Part shown: positions 35,642 to 43,394 of the stretch, one piece after another
Layout: each line of letters opens with the position of its first letter
Position numbering within the stretch: the first letter of the stretch is position 1
Assembly (NCBI RefSeq): GCF_001431405.1
Contig: NZ_LDJL01000011.1
Coordinates: forward strand, 62,001 to 126,000
DNA from: Pseudoxanthomonas dokdonensis
GTDB taxonomy: Bacteria > Pseudomonadota > Gammaproteobacteria > Xanthomonadales > Xanthomonadaceae
Direction: 5' to 3'
Length of the DNA: 64,000 bases
Program-made: the position numbers and the translations under genes
Notes under the pieces: model-generated
The model's database searches: none
Told to the model about the DNA's origin: nothing
Seen by the model: the letters and a program-made list of their open reading frames with translations, nothing else

Positions 35642-35648
35642 GCCTAAC
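35642..35648 (-). repeat. Integron-type core site GTTAGGC upstream of the serine hydrolase
   Basis: On the minus strand GTTAGGC is a perfect GTTRRRY core, placed 27 bases before the serine hydrolase ATG, where the 5' boundary of a gene cassette would be. It is separated by four bases from the 52-bp repeat copy 2. Confidence 0.55.
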
Positions 35649-35652
35649 ATTG

Positions 35653-35704
35653 AGTTCTGGTCGCAGATCCCGGCGCGGTTCGGGTCACCCATGCGGGCGG
35701 GAAT
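35653..35704. repeat. 52-bp repeat, copy 2 (relic of the E1 gene 5' end)
   Basis: This matches 33826-33877 at 47 of 52 positions in the same orientation and would translate on the minus strand to a sequence close to residues 6-22 of E1 (IPARM..…NRA.ICDQN). It lies 11 bases after the GST stop and four bases before the GTTAGGC core. It looks like a truncated E1 start left on the far side of the inserted segment. Confidence 0.9.
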
Positions 35705-35715
35705 GGTGGAACTCA

Positions 35716-36381
35716 TCAATGGTCATCCTGTTGGCTGGCGGCCAGGCGTCGCGCTACCTCGGCGTCCACCGCTGGCAGGGCGACAAAACCCGGGGTCTGG
35801 CGCACCCGCAGCAGCCAATCGCGCACATGGGGAAAAGGTTGCAGATCGACGCCACCGTCGCCGGCGCAATGGCTATAGGCGAACAGCGCGATGTCGGCGA
35901 TGCCGTAGTGTTTGCCGCTGAACCAGTCGGCCTGGCGCAGATGGGTTTCCATCACCGCCAGTGCCTGAGCCGATTGCGCACGCAGGCGTGGCAGTTCCGC
36001 CCGGCGAGGCGAATCCAACGGCGTCCAGCCGCTGATGAAACGCGCCACCGCGACATACGGCTCGTGGCTGTATTGCTCGAAGAACATCCAGCTCAGCATC
36101 TGCGCCCGTTGCCAGGGATCATCGGGCAGCAGTGCGCTGCCCTCGGCCAGCCAATGCAGGATGGCGTTGGATTCAACCAGGCGGCGACCGTCGCTGGTTT
36201 CCAGCATCGGCACCTTGCCGTTGGGATTGCGGGCCAGGTAATCGGCGGTGTGGGTGGCGCCATTGGCGCTGTCGACCTCATGCCATTGGTAGTCGCGTCC
36301 CAGCTGTTCCAGCAGCAAGCGGACTTTGTAGCAGTTGCCCGACGTGGACATGCCGTAAATGCTGACCTGTGCTGCTTCCAT
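35716..36381 (-). CDS. Glutathione S-transferase family protein
   Basis: This 221-residue cytoplasmic protein has an N-terminal thioredoxin-like domain (SIYGMSTSGNCYKVRLLLEQ, with Ser and Cys at the usual catalytic place; NPNGKVPMLETSDGRRLVES with the cis-Pro and the Glu/Ser glutathione contacts). The C-terminal helical domain includes HYGIADIALFAYSHCAGDGG. ATG 36381 has GGAG nine bases upstream and is preferred to an earlier start at 36408. The substrate is unknown. It is 36 bases after a GNAT gene on the same strand. Confidence 0.93.
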   Translation of the reverse strand: MEAAQVSIYGMSTSGNCYKVRLLLEQLGRDYQWHEVDSANGATHTADYLARNPNGKVPMLETSDGRRLVESNAILHWLAEGSALLPDDPWQRAQMLSWMFFEQYSHEPYVAVARFISGWTPLDSPRRAELPRLRAQSAQALAVMETHLRQADWFSGKHYGIADIALFAYSHCAGDGGVDLQPFPHVRDWLLRVRQTPGFVALPAVDAEVARRLAASQQDDH

Positions 36382-36417
36382 CAGTTGGTTCTCCGGCGCT
36401 GCCGCCACGTTGTCATG

Positions 36418-36969
36418 TCAGCCAAGTGCCTGCTTGCGCGCCAGCCACTGGGGGCGGGTCTGGCCCCAGATTTCCACCGGCTGTTCGTGGTGGGGCTCGG
36501 GTAACGCGCCCATCCGCAGGTAGTCCGAACCCAGCTTGCGCGCCACTGCCTTGGAGTTGTGGTTGTCCGGCGCGATGGTATGGATGACCTCTTCCCAGCC
36601 CAGGGCTTCGAATGCCCAGTCCATCGCCGCGCTGGCGGCTTCCGGCGCGTAGCCCTTGCCCCAATGCTGGCGGGCAACGCCCCAGCCGACTTCGGTGCCC
36701 GGCCATTCGGCTGGCTGCCAGGGACCAATCCGCCCGACCCACTGGCCGCTGGCTTTTTCGATCACCGAGAACATCGCGAAACCCTGCATCGCCCAACTGC
36801 CGATCTGGCTGGTCAATGACCGCCACGCCGGCGACCGTGCCTGCACGCCGCCAATAAAGCGGGTCGCCTCTTCGTCGGCCATGAATGCCGCCATGGCATC
36901 CAGATCCTGCGCCTGCGGGATGCGCAACAGCAGGCGTGGGGTTTCCAGTGTGATCTCGGGCAGGTTCAT
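36418..36969 (-). CDS. GNAT family N-acetyltransferase (RimJ/RimL-like)
   Basis: This 183-residue acetyltransferase begins TPRLLLRIPQAQDLDAMAAF, typical of the RimJ/RimL branch. It carries the acetyl-CoA loop VARQHWGKGYAPEAASAAM (motif A) and DNHNSKAVARKLGSDYL near the end. The target, protein or small molecule, cannot be told from sequence. It lies 29 bases downstream of the glutaryl-CoA dehydrogenase gene on the same strand. Confidence 0.92.
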   Translation of the reverse strand: MNLPEITLETPRLLLRIPQAQDLDAMAAFMADEEATRFIGGVQARSPAWRSLTSQIGSWAMQGFAMFSVIEKASGQWVGRIGPWQPAEWPGTEVGWGVARQHWGKGYAPEAASAAMDWAFEALGWEEVIHTIAPDNHNSKAVARKLGSDYLRMGALPEPHHEQPVEIWGQTRPQWLARKQALG

Positions 36970-36998
36970 CGGCTGCGCTCATCCATGCGTGGCAACGG

Positions 36999-38162
36999 TC
37001 AGAATGCGTTGATGCCGGTCAATTCGCGGCCGATCACCAGTTGATGCACGGTTTCGGTGCCCTCGTAAGTGATCACCGATTCCAGGTTGAGGCCGTGGCG
37101 GATGGCCGCATGCTCGGTGGTGATGCCGGCCGCACCCAGCAGATCGCGGCATTCGCGGGCGATGTCGATCGCCATGCGGCAATTGTTCCACTTGGCCAGT
37201 GACACCTGCTGCGGCTGCATCTGGCCGGCGTCCTTCAGACGGCCCAGCTGCAACACCAGCAATTGCGCCAGAGTGATGCGGCGGGCCATCTCGGCCAGCT
37301 TGATCTGCGCACTCTGGGTCGCCGCCACCGGGCGATCGAACAGGATCCGTTCCTTCGAATAATTCAGTGCTTCATCCAGGCAGGCGATGGCCGCGCCAAT
37401 CGGCCCCCAGGTGATGCCGTAGCGGGCCTGGGTCAGGCAGCCCAGCGGACCCTTCAGGCCTTTGACGTTGGGCAGGCGGTTGCTGTCCGGCACCCGCACG
37501 TTGTCGAAGAACAACGAGCTGGTGACCGACGCACGCAGGCTCATCTTGTGCTTGATTTCCTGGGCACTGAAGCCGGCCATGCCTTTTTCGACGATGAAGC
37601 CCTGGATGCCGTCGTCGGTCTGTGCCCAGACAATGGCGATGTCGGCCAGATTGCCGTTGGTGATCCACATCTTGGAACCGTTGATCACCCAGTCATCGCC
37701 ATCGCGACGGGCGTGGGTCTTCATGTTGGCCGGATCCGAGCCGCCATGCGGTTCGGTCAGGCCGAAGCAGCCGATGACCTTGCCCGCGGCCATCTCCGGC
37801 AACCAGCGCTGGCGCTGTTCTTCGCTGCCGTAAGCGAAAATCGGGTACATGCACAGCGACGACTGCACGCTGACGAAGCTGCGGATACCGGAGTCGCCGC
37901 GTTCAAGCTCCTGGCAGATCAAGCCGTAGCTGACCGCATTGAGGCCAGCGCAACCGTACTCCTCGGGCAGGGACGAGCCCAGCAATCCCATCGAGGCGAT
38001 TTCGGCGACCAGCTCGGCCGGGAAGCGCGCCTGATCGAACGCGTCGCCGATGATCGGCCGCACCCGTTCGTCGGTGAAACGGGCCACGGTGTCCTGCACC
38101 GCGCGCTCTTCTTCACTCAGCAGCGAACGGACATCAAACAGATCATACGGTTGCAGGGCCAT
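36999..38162 (-). CDS. gcdH: Glutaryl-CoA dehydrogenase
   Basis: This 387-residue FAD acyl-CoA dehydrogenase oxidises and decarboxylates glutaryl-CoA to crotonyl-CoA in lysine/tryptophan breakdown. Family motifs are CFGLTEPHGGSDPANMKT, WITNGNLADIAIVWAQT and ARYGITWGPIGAAIACLDEA. The catalytic Glu is in ITYEGTETVHQLVIGRELTG, which follows the GCDH pattern rather than that of straight-chain dehydrogenases. Its size fits the family. It is transcribed leftward together with the GNAT and GST genes. Confidence 0.92.
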   Translation of the reverse strand: MALQPYDLFDVRSLLSEEERAVQDTVARFTDERVRPIIGDAFDQARFPAELVAEIASMGLLGSSLPEEYGCAGLNAVSYGLICQELERGDSGIRSFVSVQSSLCMYPIFAYGSEEQRQRWLPEMAAGKVIGCFGLTEPHGGSDPANMKTHARRDGDDWVINGSKMWITNGNLADIAIVWAQTDDGIQGFIVEKGMAGFSAQEIKHKMSLRASVTSSLFFDNVRVPDSNRLPNVKGLKGPLGCLTQARYGITWGPIGAAIACLDEALNYSKERILFDRPVAATQSAQIKLAEMARRITLAQLLVLQLGRLKDAGQMQPQQVSLAKWNNCRMAIDIARECRDLLGAAGITTEHAAIRHGLNLESVITYEGTETVHQLVIGRELTGINAF

Positions 38163-38248
38163 GCAGCTTTCATCCGGTCAGGAACAACCGCTGATTGTAT
38201 GCGCCGGCCGCGCTGCCGGTAACCCCTTGGCAATTGCCCCGCAACGCA

Positions 38249-38274
38249 ACAAAAAAGCCGGCTTGCGCCGGCTT
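38249..38274 (-). terminator. Rho-independent terminator of the glycine-zipper gene
   Basis: An 8-bp stem AAGCCGGC/GCCGGCTT with a four-base loop is followed on the minus strand by six T residues (plus-strand A run 38249-38254). It lies about 20 bases beyond the stop of the glycine-zipper gene at 38297 and separates it from gcdH. Confidence 0.85.
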
Positions 38275-38296
38275 CTCTGTTTGCTTCATCGGTCGC

Positions 38297-39109
38297 TCAA
38301 CCGTTGCTGGTCTTGCTGGCCGAAGCGGTCTGGGTGACCACCTTGCCGTCGATGACCGGCAGCCGGTCGCCCGGCTTCTCGTCCAGACGCACGGTGTTCT
38401 CCTGCCCATCGAAACGATAGGTGACGTCATAGCCGACCACGGTGTCGACATTGCCCATCGGGATGCGGCTGCCGGGCTTCTTGTCGGTACGCATGGTGCC
38501 GGTGCTGCCGTCATCGTTGCGGTAGGTGACGTTGTAGCCGGTCACTCGCGAAGACTCGGAAGTCGCGTTCTCGGTATGGCACTGGCGTTCGGTACGGCTG
38601 ACCACCTGACCACCCACATGGCGCTTGTCGACCTGGTTGCCGATCAGGCCACCGGCCGCGGCGCCGGCCACCGTCGCGGCCTTGCGACCGTTGCCGCCAC
38701 CGACCTGATTGCCAAGCAGGCCGCCGATCACGGCACCGGCCACGGTGCCGCCGGCGTTACCGTCGCGCTCGGGCAGGCGCTCCTGCACCACCACGTCCTC
38801 ACAGACCTGGTGCGGGGTGGTGCTGGTGGTGGTTTCACGCACCGGCTCGGTGCCGATCACGGTCGCATAGCGGGTTTCGGCCTTGGTGACGGGGTCGACC
38901 TTGACCACATCGGCGTATTCAAGACCGCGCGGCTTGATCGCATCTTCGTTTGCGGCCCCGTCCAGCAGACTGCCATCCTGGGTCATGGCCGGCGTGTCAG
39001 TCAGCTGATTGGCGCTGGAATTGCCGTCCTTGAGGAATGCCGCGGTGGCCACGCCTCCGACCAGCAACGCGCCTACGGCAACCAGAATCGTCGTGGTGTT
39101 GCTTTTCAT
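38297..39109 (-). CDS. Glycine-zipper 2TM domain protein (envelope, YMGG/Rick_17kDa-like)
   Basis: This 270-residue protein has an N-terminal membrane anchor (TTILVAVGALLVGGVATAAF). A central glycine zipper follows, GGTVAGAVIGGLLGNQVGGG plus RKAATVAGAAAGGLIGNQVD. Two similar C-terminal beta segments come next (VTGYNVTYRNDDGSTGTMRT and VVGYDVTYRFDGQENTVRLD) that look like an internal duplication. ATG 39109 with GGAGAA just upstream is preferred to a start 10 codons earlier. Such proteins sit in the periplasm or outer membrane and affect envelope stability. A terminator follows. Confidence 0.85.
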   Translation of the reverse strand: MKSNTTTILVAVGALLVGGVATAAFLKDGNSSANQLTDTPAMTQDGSLLDGAANEDAIKPRGLEYADVVKVDPVTKAETRYATVIGTEPVRETTTSTTPHQVCEDVVVQERLPERDGNAGGTVAGAVIGGLLGNQVGGGNGRKAATVAGAAAGGLIGNQVDKRHVGGQVVSRTERQCHTENATSESSRVTGYNVTYRNDDGSTGTMRTDKKPGSRIPMGNVDTVVGYDVTYRFDGQENTVRLDEKPGDRLPVIDGKVVTQTASASKTSNG

Positions 39110-39280
39110 TGCAGTTCTCCCTGGGGTTTTCGAACCCATGCTTACGATCTATGTGACATTCCACCACCGCGAAGCTGAACAAGACCCCCTTTTGCCCAGA
39201 CCAAGGCTGCTGTTCCGTGAACACCGTGGCGAAAACGTCCCCATGTTAGGTTTGTCCGACTCCATTGTCCCGGCTCACCG

Positions 39281-39496
39281 ATGAGTAACCCAATCCTGCT
39301 CCCATTTCTGAACTGGGCCCGCAAACTGCGCTACCCCACCCTGTTCAAGATCACCGCCGCGCTGTTCCTGCTGGATCTGGTGATACCGGACGCGGTTCCG
39401 TTGGCCGATGAAATTCTGCTTGGACTGGGCACGCTGCTGCTGGCCAACTGGAAATCGCGCAAGGATCCGCCGGCGATCAAGTCACCGCCACGCTGA
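39281..39496 (+). CDS. Small membrane protein (DUF6116-like)
   Basis: This 71-residue protein has one or two hydrophobic helices (YPTLFKITAALFLLDLVIPD and ADEILLGLGTLLLANWKSRK). It resembles small proteins of xanthomonads that I believe are catalogued as DUF6116; the function is unknown. It lies 10 bases before tatD on the same strand and may be co-transcribed. Confidence 0.65.
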   Translation: MSNPILLPFLNWARKLRYPTLFKITAALFLLDLVIPDAVPLADEILLGLGTLLLANWKSRKDPPAIKSPPR

Positions 39497-39506
39497 CTGG
39501 CCCGGC

Positions 39507-40289
39507 ATGCAGCTGATCGACAGCCACTGCCATCTGGATGCCAGCGAATTCGATCCTGATCGCGGCGAGGTCATCGCCCGGGCAAGGGCGGCTGGCGTGG
39601 GTCAGCAAATCGTGCCCGCCATCAATGCCCGCGGCTGGCCGGGACTGCGCGACCTCTGCACCGCCGGGGCCGGATTGCACCCGGCCTATGGGCTGCATCC
39701 GATGTTCCTGGCCGACCACCGGCCATCCGATCTGGACGATCTGAAGCAGTGGCTGCGGAGCGGGCAAGCCGTCGCGGTCGGCGAATGCGGGCTGGATTTC
39801 TACATCGAGGATCTGGACCGGCGCCAGCAGCACTACTACTTCGATGCCCAGTTGCGGCTGGCACGGGAGTTCAATCTTCCGGTCATCGTCCACGCACGGC
39901 GGGCGGTCGAGGCGGTCATCGTCGCCATCAAGCGGATCGGTGGCCTGCGCGGCGTGGTCCACAGCTTTGCCGGCAGTCCCGAACAAGCCCGGCAACTGTG
40001 GGACCTGGGCTTCATGCTCGGCCTTGGCGGTCCGGTCAGCTACCCGCGCGCGCAGCGACTGCGGCGACTGGTCGCGGACATGCCGCTGGAATACCTGTTG
40101 CTGGAAACCGACGCCCCTGACCAGCCCGACGCCGGCATTCGTGGCCAACGCAACGAGCCGGCGCGGCTGGCGACGATTGCCGCGACCATCGCCGGACTTC
40201 GCGGCGAAACGGTCGAGCACGTGGCCGCGGTCACCACCCGCAACGCTATGCGTCTGTTTGCGCTGCCGGTGCTGCCGGACGCGGCTTGA
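39507..40289 (+). CDS. TatD family metal-dependent hydrolase
   Basis: This 260-residue TIM-barrel nuclease has LIDSHCHLDASEFDPDR with the HxH metal ligands, AVGECGLDFY with the bridging Glu, IVHARRAVEAV, VVHSFAGSPEQARQL and the C-terminal LETDAPDQPDAG with the catalytic Asp. TatD proteins are 3'-5' DNases or RNases active in DNA repair and turnover. ATG 39507 removes an unlikely 33-residue extension. The 3' end overlaps the convergent tcdA gene by 44 bases. Confidence 0.92.
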   Translation: MQLIDSHCHLDASEFDPDRGEVIARARAAGVGQQIVPAINARGWPGLRDLCTAGAGLHPAYGLHPMFLADHRPSDLDDLKQWLRSGQAVAVGECGLDFYIEDLDRRQQHYYFDAQLRLAREFNLPVIVHARRAVEAVIVAIKRIGGLRGVVHSFAGSPEQARQLWDLGFMLGLGGPVSYPRAQRLRRLVADMPLEYLLLETDAPDQPDAGIRGQRNEPARLATIAATIAGLRGETVEHVAAVTTRNAMRLFALPVLPDAA

Positions 40290-41079
40290 GCAGCAGTTCC
40301 AGCGCCTTGCCGACCATGGCGAAGGCAAAGGTGCCGGTGATGTGGGTGGCAGCGCCCAGACCGACGCCACAATCCAGCTTGAGCGCGGCATCGGCACCGA
40401 GCTGCGGGCGTAGTCCACAGACGCTGCCATCGGCCTGCGGATACTTGACGTTCTCCAGCGAATAGACCGCCTGCACCGAGAAATAACGGCCAGGGTTGCG
40501 CGGGAAGTTGAAATCGGAGCGCAGCTTCTTGCGCACCAGTGCCAGCAGCGCGTCGTGCTCGGTCCGCGACAGATCCCGCAACCGGATCTGGGTTGGATCG
40601 GTGCGCCCGCCGGCGGAACCGGAAACGATGATCGGCAGCTTGCGGCGGCGGCACCAGGCAATCATCTCGACTTTGACCCGGAAGCTGTCGCAGGCATCGA
40701 GGACCAGGTCAAAACCACGGTCAAGCAGGGCTTGCATGTTGGCCACGGTCAGGAATTCAGCGACCGCATCGACCTCGATCAGGGGATTGATGGCGCGGCA
40801 GCGCTCGGCCATCGCCTGGGCCTTGTTGCGTCCGTACATCCCTTCCAGGGCCGGCAGCTGGCGGTTGGTATTGGAGACACAGATGTCATCGGCGTCGATC
40901 AAGGTGAGATGGCCAACACCGGACCGCGCCAGCGCCTCGACCACCCAGGAGCCGACCCCACCCATGCCCACCACCGCCACCCTGGCCCCGGCATAGCGCG
41001 ATACCGCGCCTGACCCGTACAACCGGTCGATGCCGGCAAAGCGGTCACGCAAGGCTGGCTGCAGTTCGTTACTTTTCAT
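40246..41079 (-). CDS. tcdA: tRNA threonylcarbamoyladenosine dehydratase
   Basis: TcdA cyclises t6A37 of tRNA to ct6A using ATP. The 277-residue E1-like protein has the nucleotide-binding loop VAVVGMGGVGSWVVEALARS, LIDADDICVSNTNRQLPAL, FDLVLDACDSFRVKVEMIAW and a C-terminal segment with conserved Cys (DCGVGLGAATHITGTFAFA). ATG 41079 is used; a GTG one codon earlier is less likely. It is convergent and overlapping with tatD. Confidence 0.93.
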   Translation of the reverse strand: MKSNELQPALRDRFAGIDRLYGSGAVSRYAGARVAVVGMGGVGSWVVEALARSGVGHLTLIDADDICVSNTNRQLPALEGMYGRNKAQAMAERCRAINPLIEVDAVAEFLTVANMQALLDRGFDLVLDACDSFRVKVEMIAWCRRRKLPIIVSGSAGGRTDPTQIRLRDLSRTEHDALLALVRKKLRSDFNFPRNPGRYFSVQAVYSLENVKYPQADGSVCGLRPQLGADAALKLDCGVGLGAATHITGTFAFAMVGKALELLLKPRPAAPAAQTDA

Positions 41080-41158
41080 CACATATATTGTAGCCGTGGC
41101 AAATCCGGCGATGGGCGTCGTACCATGAAACGCTCAATTCCCGTGGAGCCAGTTCGCC

Positions 41159-41605
41159 GTGACCAGCCAAGCCCCGAAAAGCGACGCATCGAAAAGCAAC
41201 GCCTCGCGTTATCTGTTCCTGTTCCTGATCGGACTGGTGGTCGGCGCGGTGGCGACGGTGATGATCGTGCGCACCCTGCAGGCGCGGCAGGATCACTTTC
41301 CGACCGCGGTGATGCAGGTGATGGCCAAGCACAATGGCCTGCTCGCCGAGACCGTGCAGCAGAACCGCTGCGCCGCCACCGATACCGCACCGCAGGTCCG
41401 CGCTCTGCGCACGATGGCCAACGATCTGGAGCCGGCCTTCCCCGGTTACGCCGATGACGCGCGATTCGTGCAGCATGCCAGCCAGTTCCGCGCCAAGCTG
41501 GACGCCGCCATTGCCAACCCGCCGACCGACTGCAGCGCCGCCGCGGCACTGGCCAATGACGTCAAGGAAAGCTGCAAGGCCTGCCACCAGGATTTCCGCG
41601 GCTAA
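41159..41605 (+). CDS. Membrane-anchored cytochrome c'-like protein
   Basis: This 148-residue protein has an N-terminal membrane anchor (FLFLIGLVVGAVATVMIVRT) and a four-helix-bundle-like periplasmic part ending VKESCKACHQDFRG. The CxxCH heme motif at the extreme C-terminus is the mark of cytochrome c'. Those proteins bind NO or carry electrons; the anchor is unusual. The start is a GTG with GGAG ten bases upstream. Its heme would be attached by the ccm system encoded further right in the window. Confidence 0.75.
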   Translation: MTSQAPKSDASKSNASRYLFLFLIGLVVGAVATVMIVRTLQARQDHFPTAVMQVMAKHNGLLAETVQQNRCAATDTAPQVRALRTMANDLEPAFPGYADDARFVQHASQFRAKLDAAIANPPTDCSAAAALANDVKESCKACHQDFRG

Positions 41606-41617
41606 GCACCCTCATCC

Positions 41618-41701
41618 GTAGAGCGGAGCTTGCTCCGCTGCAGCCGTACGAACAGCAGCATCCTCGATAGCCCCTTCGCAGCGGAGCAAGCTCCGCTCTA
41701 C
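41618..41701. repeat. Inverted pair of GTAG-headed REPs
   Basis: Elements at 41618-41639 (plus) and 41680-41701 (minus), both of the GCGGAGC stem type, face each other across 40 bases, forming the dimer arrangement typical of REPs. They lie between the cytochrome c'-like gene and the glycine-zipper lipoprotein gene. The rest of the 213-base gap shows no gene. Confidence 0.9.
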
Positions 41702-41818
41702 GGGGATCATTCAGGCTATTGGCTGGTCTTTTCATCACGTTCACATAGTTCTGCACAGGATGCTTTCACCAGGTCCGTGACCGGACCGTCCTGAAGTGAA
41801 CACGTCGAGGAGACACGC

Positions 41819-42298
41819 ATGAAAACCGCTCTACTGGCTTTGGGCATTACCGCCATCGCGACACTGGCCGGCTGCGCCAGCACCTCGCCCGGCTACGGCA
41901 GCAGCTATGGCAGCCAGGGCAGCTACCCCTCTTCTTCCAGCAGCAGTGCCTACTGCGCCGATTGCGGCATTGTCGAGGACATCCGCACCGTGCCCGGCAG
42001 CGGCACGCCGTCGGCGACCGGCGCCATCCTCGGCGGCATCGTCGGTGCCGTGGCCGGTCGCGAAATCTCCCAGCAGACCGGCGGCAGCGACGGCAACAAG
42101 AACATCTCGACGGTGGCCGGCGCGGCGGCCGGCGCGGTCGCAGGCAACGCGATACAGAAGCGCACCACCGGCGATACCTACGACATCACCGTGCGCATGG
42201 ATGATGGCCGCCGCATCACCGTCAACCAGCATGATCTGGGCGGCATCCGCGAGAATACCTACGTGCGGGTACAGAACGGCAAGGTGGTTCTACGCTGA
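41819..42298 (+). CDS. Glycine-zipper 2TM outer-membrane lipoprotein (SlyB/17 kDa antigen-like)
   Basis: This 159-residue lipoprotein has lipobox LAGC (signal ALLALGITAIATLAGCAS). A Ser/Tyr-rich linker (about 20-45) follows, then the glycine zipper SATGAILGGIVGAVAGREIS with STVAGAAAGAVAGNAIQ, and a small beta domain DITVRMDDGRRITVNQHDLG. Proteins of this type are in the outer membrane and respond to envelope stress. A strong hairpin terminator follows 25 bases after the stop. Confidence 0.9.
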   Translation: MKTALLALGITAIATLAGCASTSPGYGSSYGSQGSYPSSSSSSAYCADCGIVEDIRTVPGSGTPSATGAILGGIVGAVAGREISQQTGGSDGNKNISTVAGAAAGAVAGNAIQKRTTGDTYDITVRMDDGRRITVNQHDLGGIRENTYVRVQNGKVVLR

Positions 42299-42323
42299 GT
42301 CGTTGCGCCCGGGGTAAAACAAA

Positions 42324-42348
42324 AGAAGCCCGGTTCTACCGGGCTTCT
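42324..42348. terminator. Bidirectional rho-independent terminator
   Basis: A 10-bp stem AGAAGCCCGG/CCGGGCTTCT with a five-base loop sits between the convergent lipoprotein and cspA genes. The minus strand has TTTTGTTTT after the hairpin, which is strong for cspA. The plus strand has the weaker TTGTTGT. Confidence 0.85.
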
Positions 42349-42407
42349 TGTTGTGCAGTTGAACTGGGCACATCCAGTGAACGTGCCTGGCTCGGACCAT
42401 GCAGCCG

Positions 42408-42617
42408 TTACATCGGCTCCACAGCGTCGGCCTGCAGGCCTTTCTGGCCCTGGACGACGGTGAACGTTACCTTCTGGCCTTCCTTGAGGCTCTTGAACCC
42501 CTGGCTCTGGATGGCTCGGAAGTGGACGAATACATCTTCACCATTTTCACGACTGATAAAGCCAAACCCTTTCGCATCGTTGAACCATTTGACGGTTCCT
42601 GTTTCACGATCAGACAT
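42408..42617 (-). CDS. Cold-shock domain protein (CspA family)
   Basis: This 69-residue single-stranded nucleic-acid-binding protein has RNP1 (KGFGFI) and RNP2 (VFVHF) in the classic order [16 protein letters not shown], then [23 protein letters not shown] 42617 has AAGGAG seven bases upstream. The 240-base gap before the divergent DUF456 gene leaves room for the long leader common in cold-shock genes. It ends at a strong terminator. Confidence 0.96.
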   Translation of the reverse strand: MSDRETGTVKWFNDAKGFGFISRENGEDVFVHFRAIQSQGFKSLKEGQKVTFTVVQGQKGLQADAVEPM

Positions 42618-42795
42618 CGACTTGCTCCTTGGATCAGGTGGTGGATACGTCACGCAGGACGGCTGGTTGCAAGGAGGAAGCGAGGGACAAGCAGTACAGT
42701 GATGTTCAGGGATCATCGTTCTCTACCGCATCAGGCCACGATTCACGGTGACTTGACAAACACAGCGGCTGCACGTTAACCCGAGAAATGTGAAA

Positions 42796-42824
42796 TTGCA
42801 AACAGTTCACGTCACGTTTATAAA
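42796..42824 (+). promoter_or_regulatory. Sigma-70-like promoter for the DUF456 gene
   Basis: TTGCAA (42796-42801) and TATAAA (42819-42824) are separated by 17 bases, 4/6 and 5/6 matches to the -35 and -10 consensus. The expected start would be near 42831, leaving a short leader with TAGGAG (42845-42850) before the start codon. Confidence 0.5.
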
Positions 42825-42856
42825 CAGCCAAGCTGTTGATTGCCTAGGAGAATTAG

Positions 42857-43342
42857 TTGGATACCCAGTCGCTGTACTACGTTCTAGCGGTGATTCTGAT
42901 GCTGGCCGGGCTGGCCGGCGTAGTACTTCCGGCACTTCCCGGACTGCCACTGGTGTTCATTGGCATGCTGCTGGCGGCCTGGGCCGGCGACTTCCAGCAG
43001 GTCGGCTGGGTCACGCTGGTGGTGCTGGGCCTGCTGACGGTGCTCTCGGTCGCGGTCGATATCTTCGCCACGGTCGTGGGCGCACAGCGGGTCGGTGCCA
43101 GCCGCAAGGCGCTGCTGGGCGCCGCAGTCGGCACCCTGGTCGGTTTGTTCTTTGGCCCCATCGGGCTGTTCGCCGGGCCCTTCTTCGGCGCATTGCTGGG
43201 TGAGTTGTGGCACCAGCCTGCGTTGGGCAAGGCTACCCGCGTCGGAGTTGGCACCTGGCTGGGGATTGTCCTGGGCGTGGTCCTGAAGCTGGGGCTGGCC
43301 TTCGCCATGCTCGGCCTGTTTATAGTGGCGTGGTTTTTCTGA
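42857..43342 (+). CDS. DUF456 domain inner-membrane protein
   Basis: This 161-residue protein has about four to five membrane helices and glycine-rich turns (LVLPALPGLPLVFIGMLLAA; GLFFGPIGLFAGPFFGALLG) typical of DUF456. The function is unknown. The TTG start at 42857 is supported by TAGGAG six bases upstream; no ATG lies nearby in frame. It precedes the phospholipase gene by 52 bases on the same strand. Confidence 0.88.
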   Translation: MDTQSLYYVLAVILMLAGLAGVVLPALPGLPLVFIGMLLAAWAGDFQQVGWVTLVVLGLLTVLSVAVDIFATVVGAQRVGASRKALLGAAVGTLVGLFFGPIGLFAGPFFGALLGELWHQPALGKATRVGVGTWLGIVLGVVLKLGLAFAMLGLFIVAWFF

Positions 43343-43394
43343 GGCTGGCGTGCCCGATCAGCTGTCCAGTGAACTCTTTTCCAACAAGGTATCC

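Larger units (their letters stand above)
34074..35648 (-). mobile_element. Possible integron gene cassette carrying a serine hydrolase
   Basis: The segment runs on the minus strand from a perfect core GTTAGGC (35648-35642) through one AT-richer gene to an attC-like half site covering its stop codon. One gene, a short leader, and an attC beginning at the stop are the hallmarks of a cassette. No integrase gene or further cassette lies in the window, so it would be a stray insertion or a relic. The right boundary is unclear. Confidence 0.5.
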
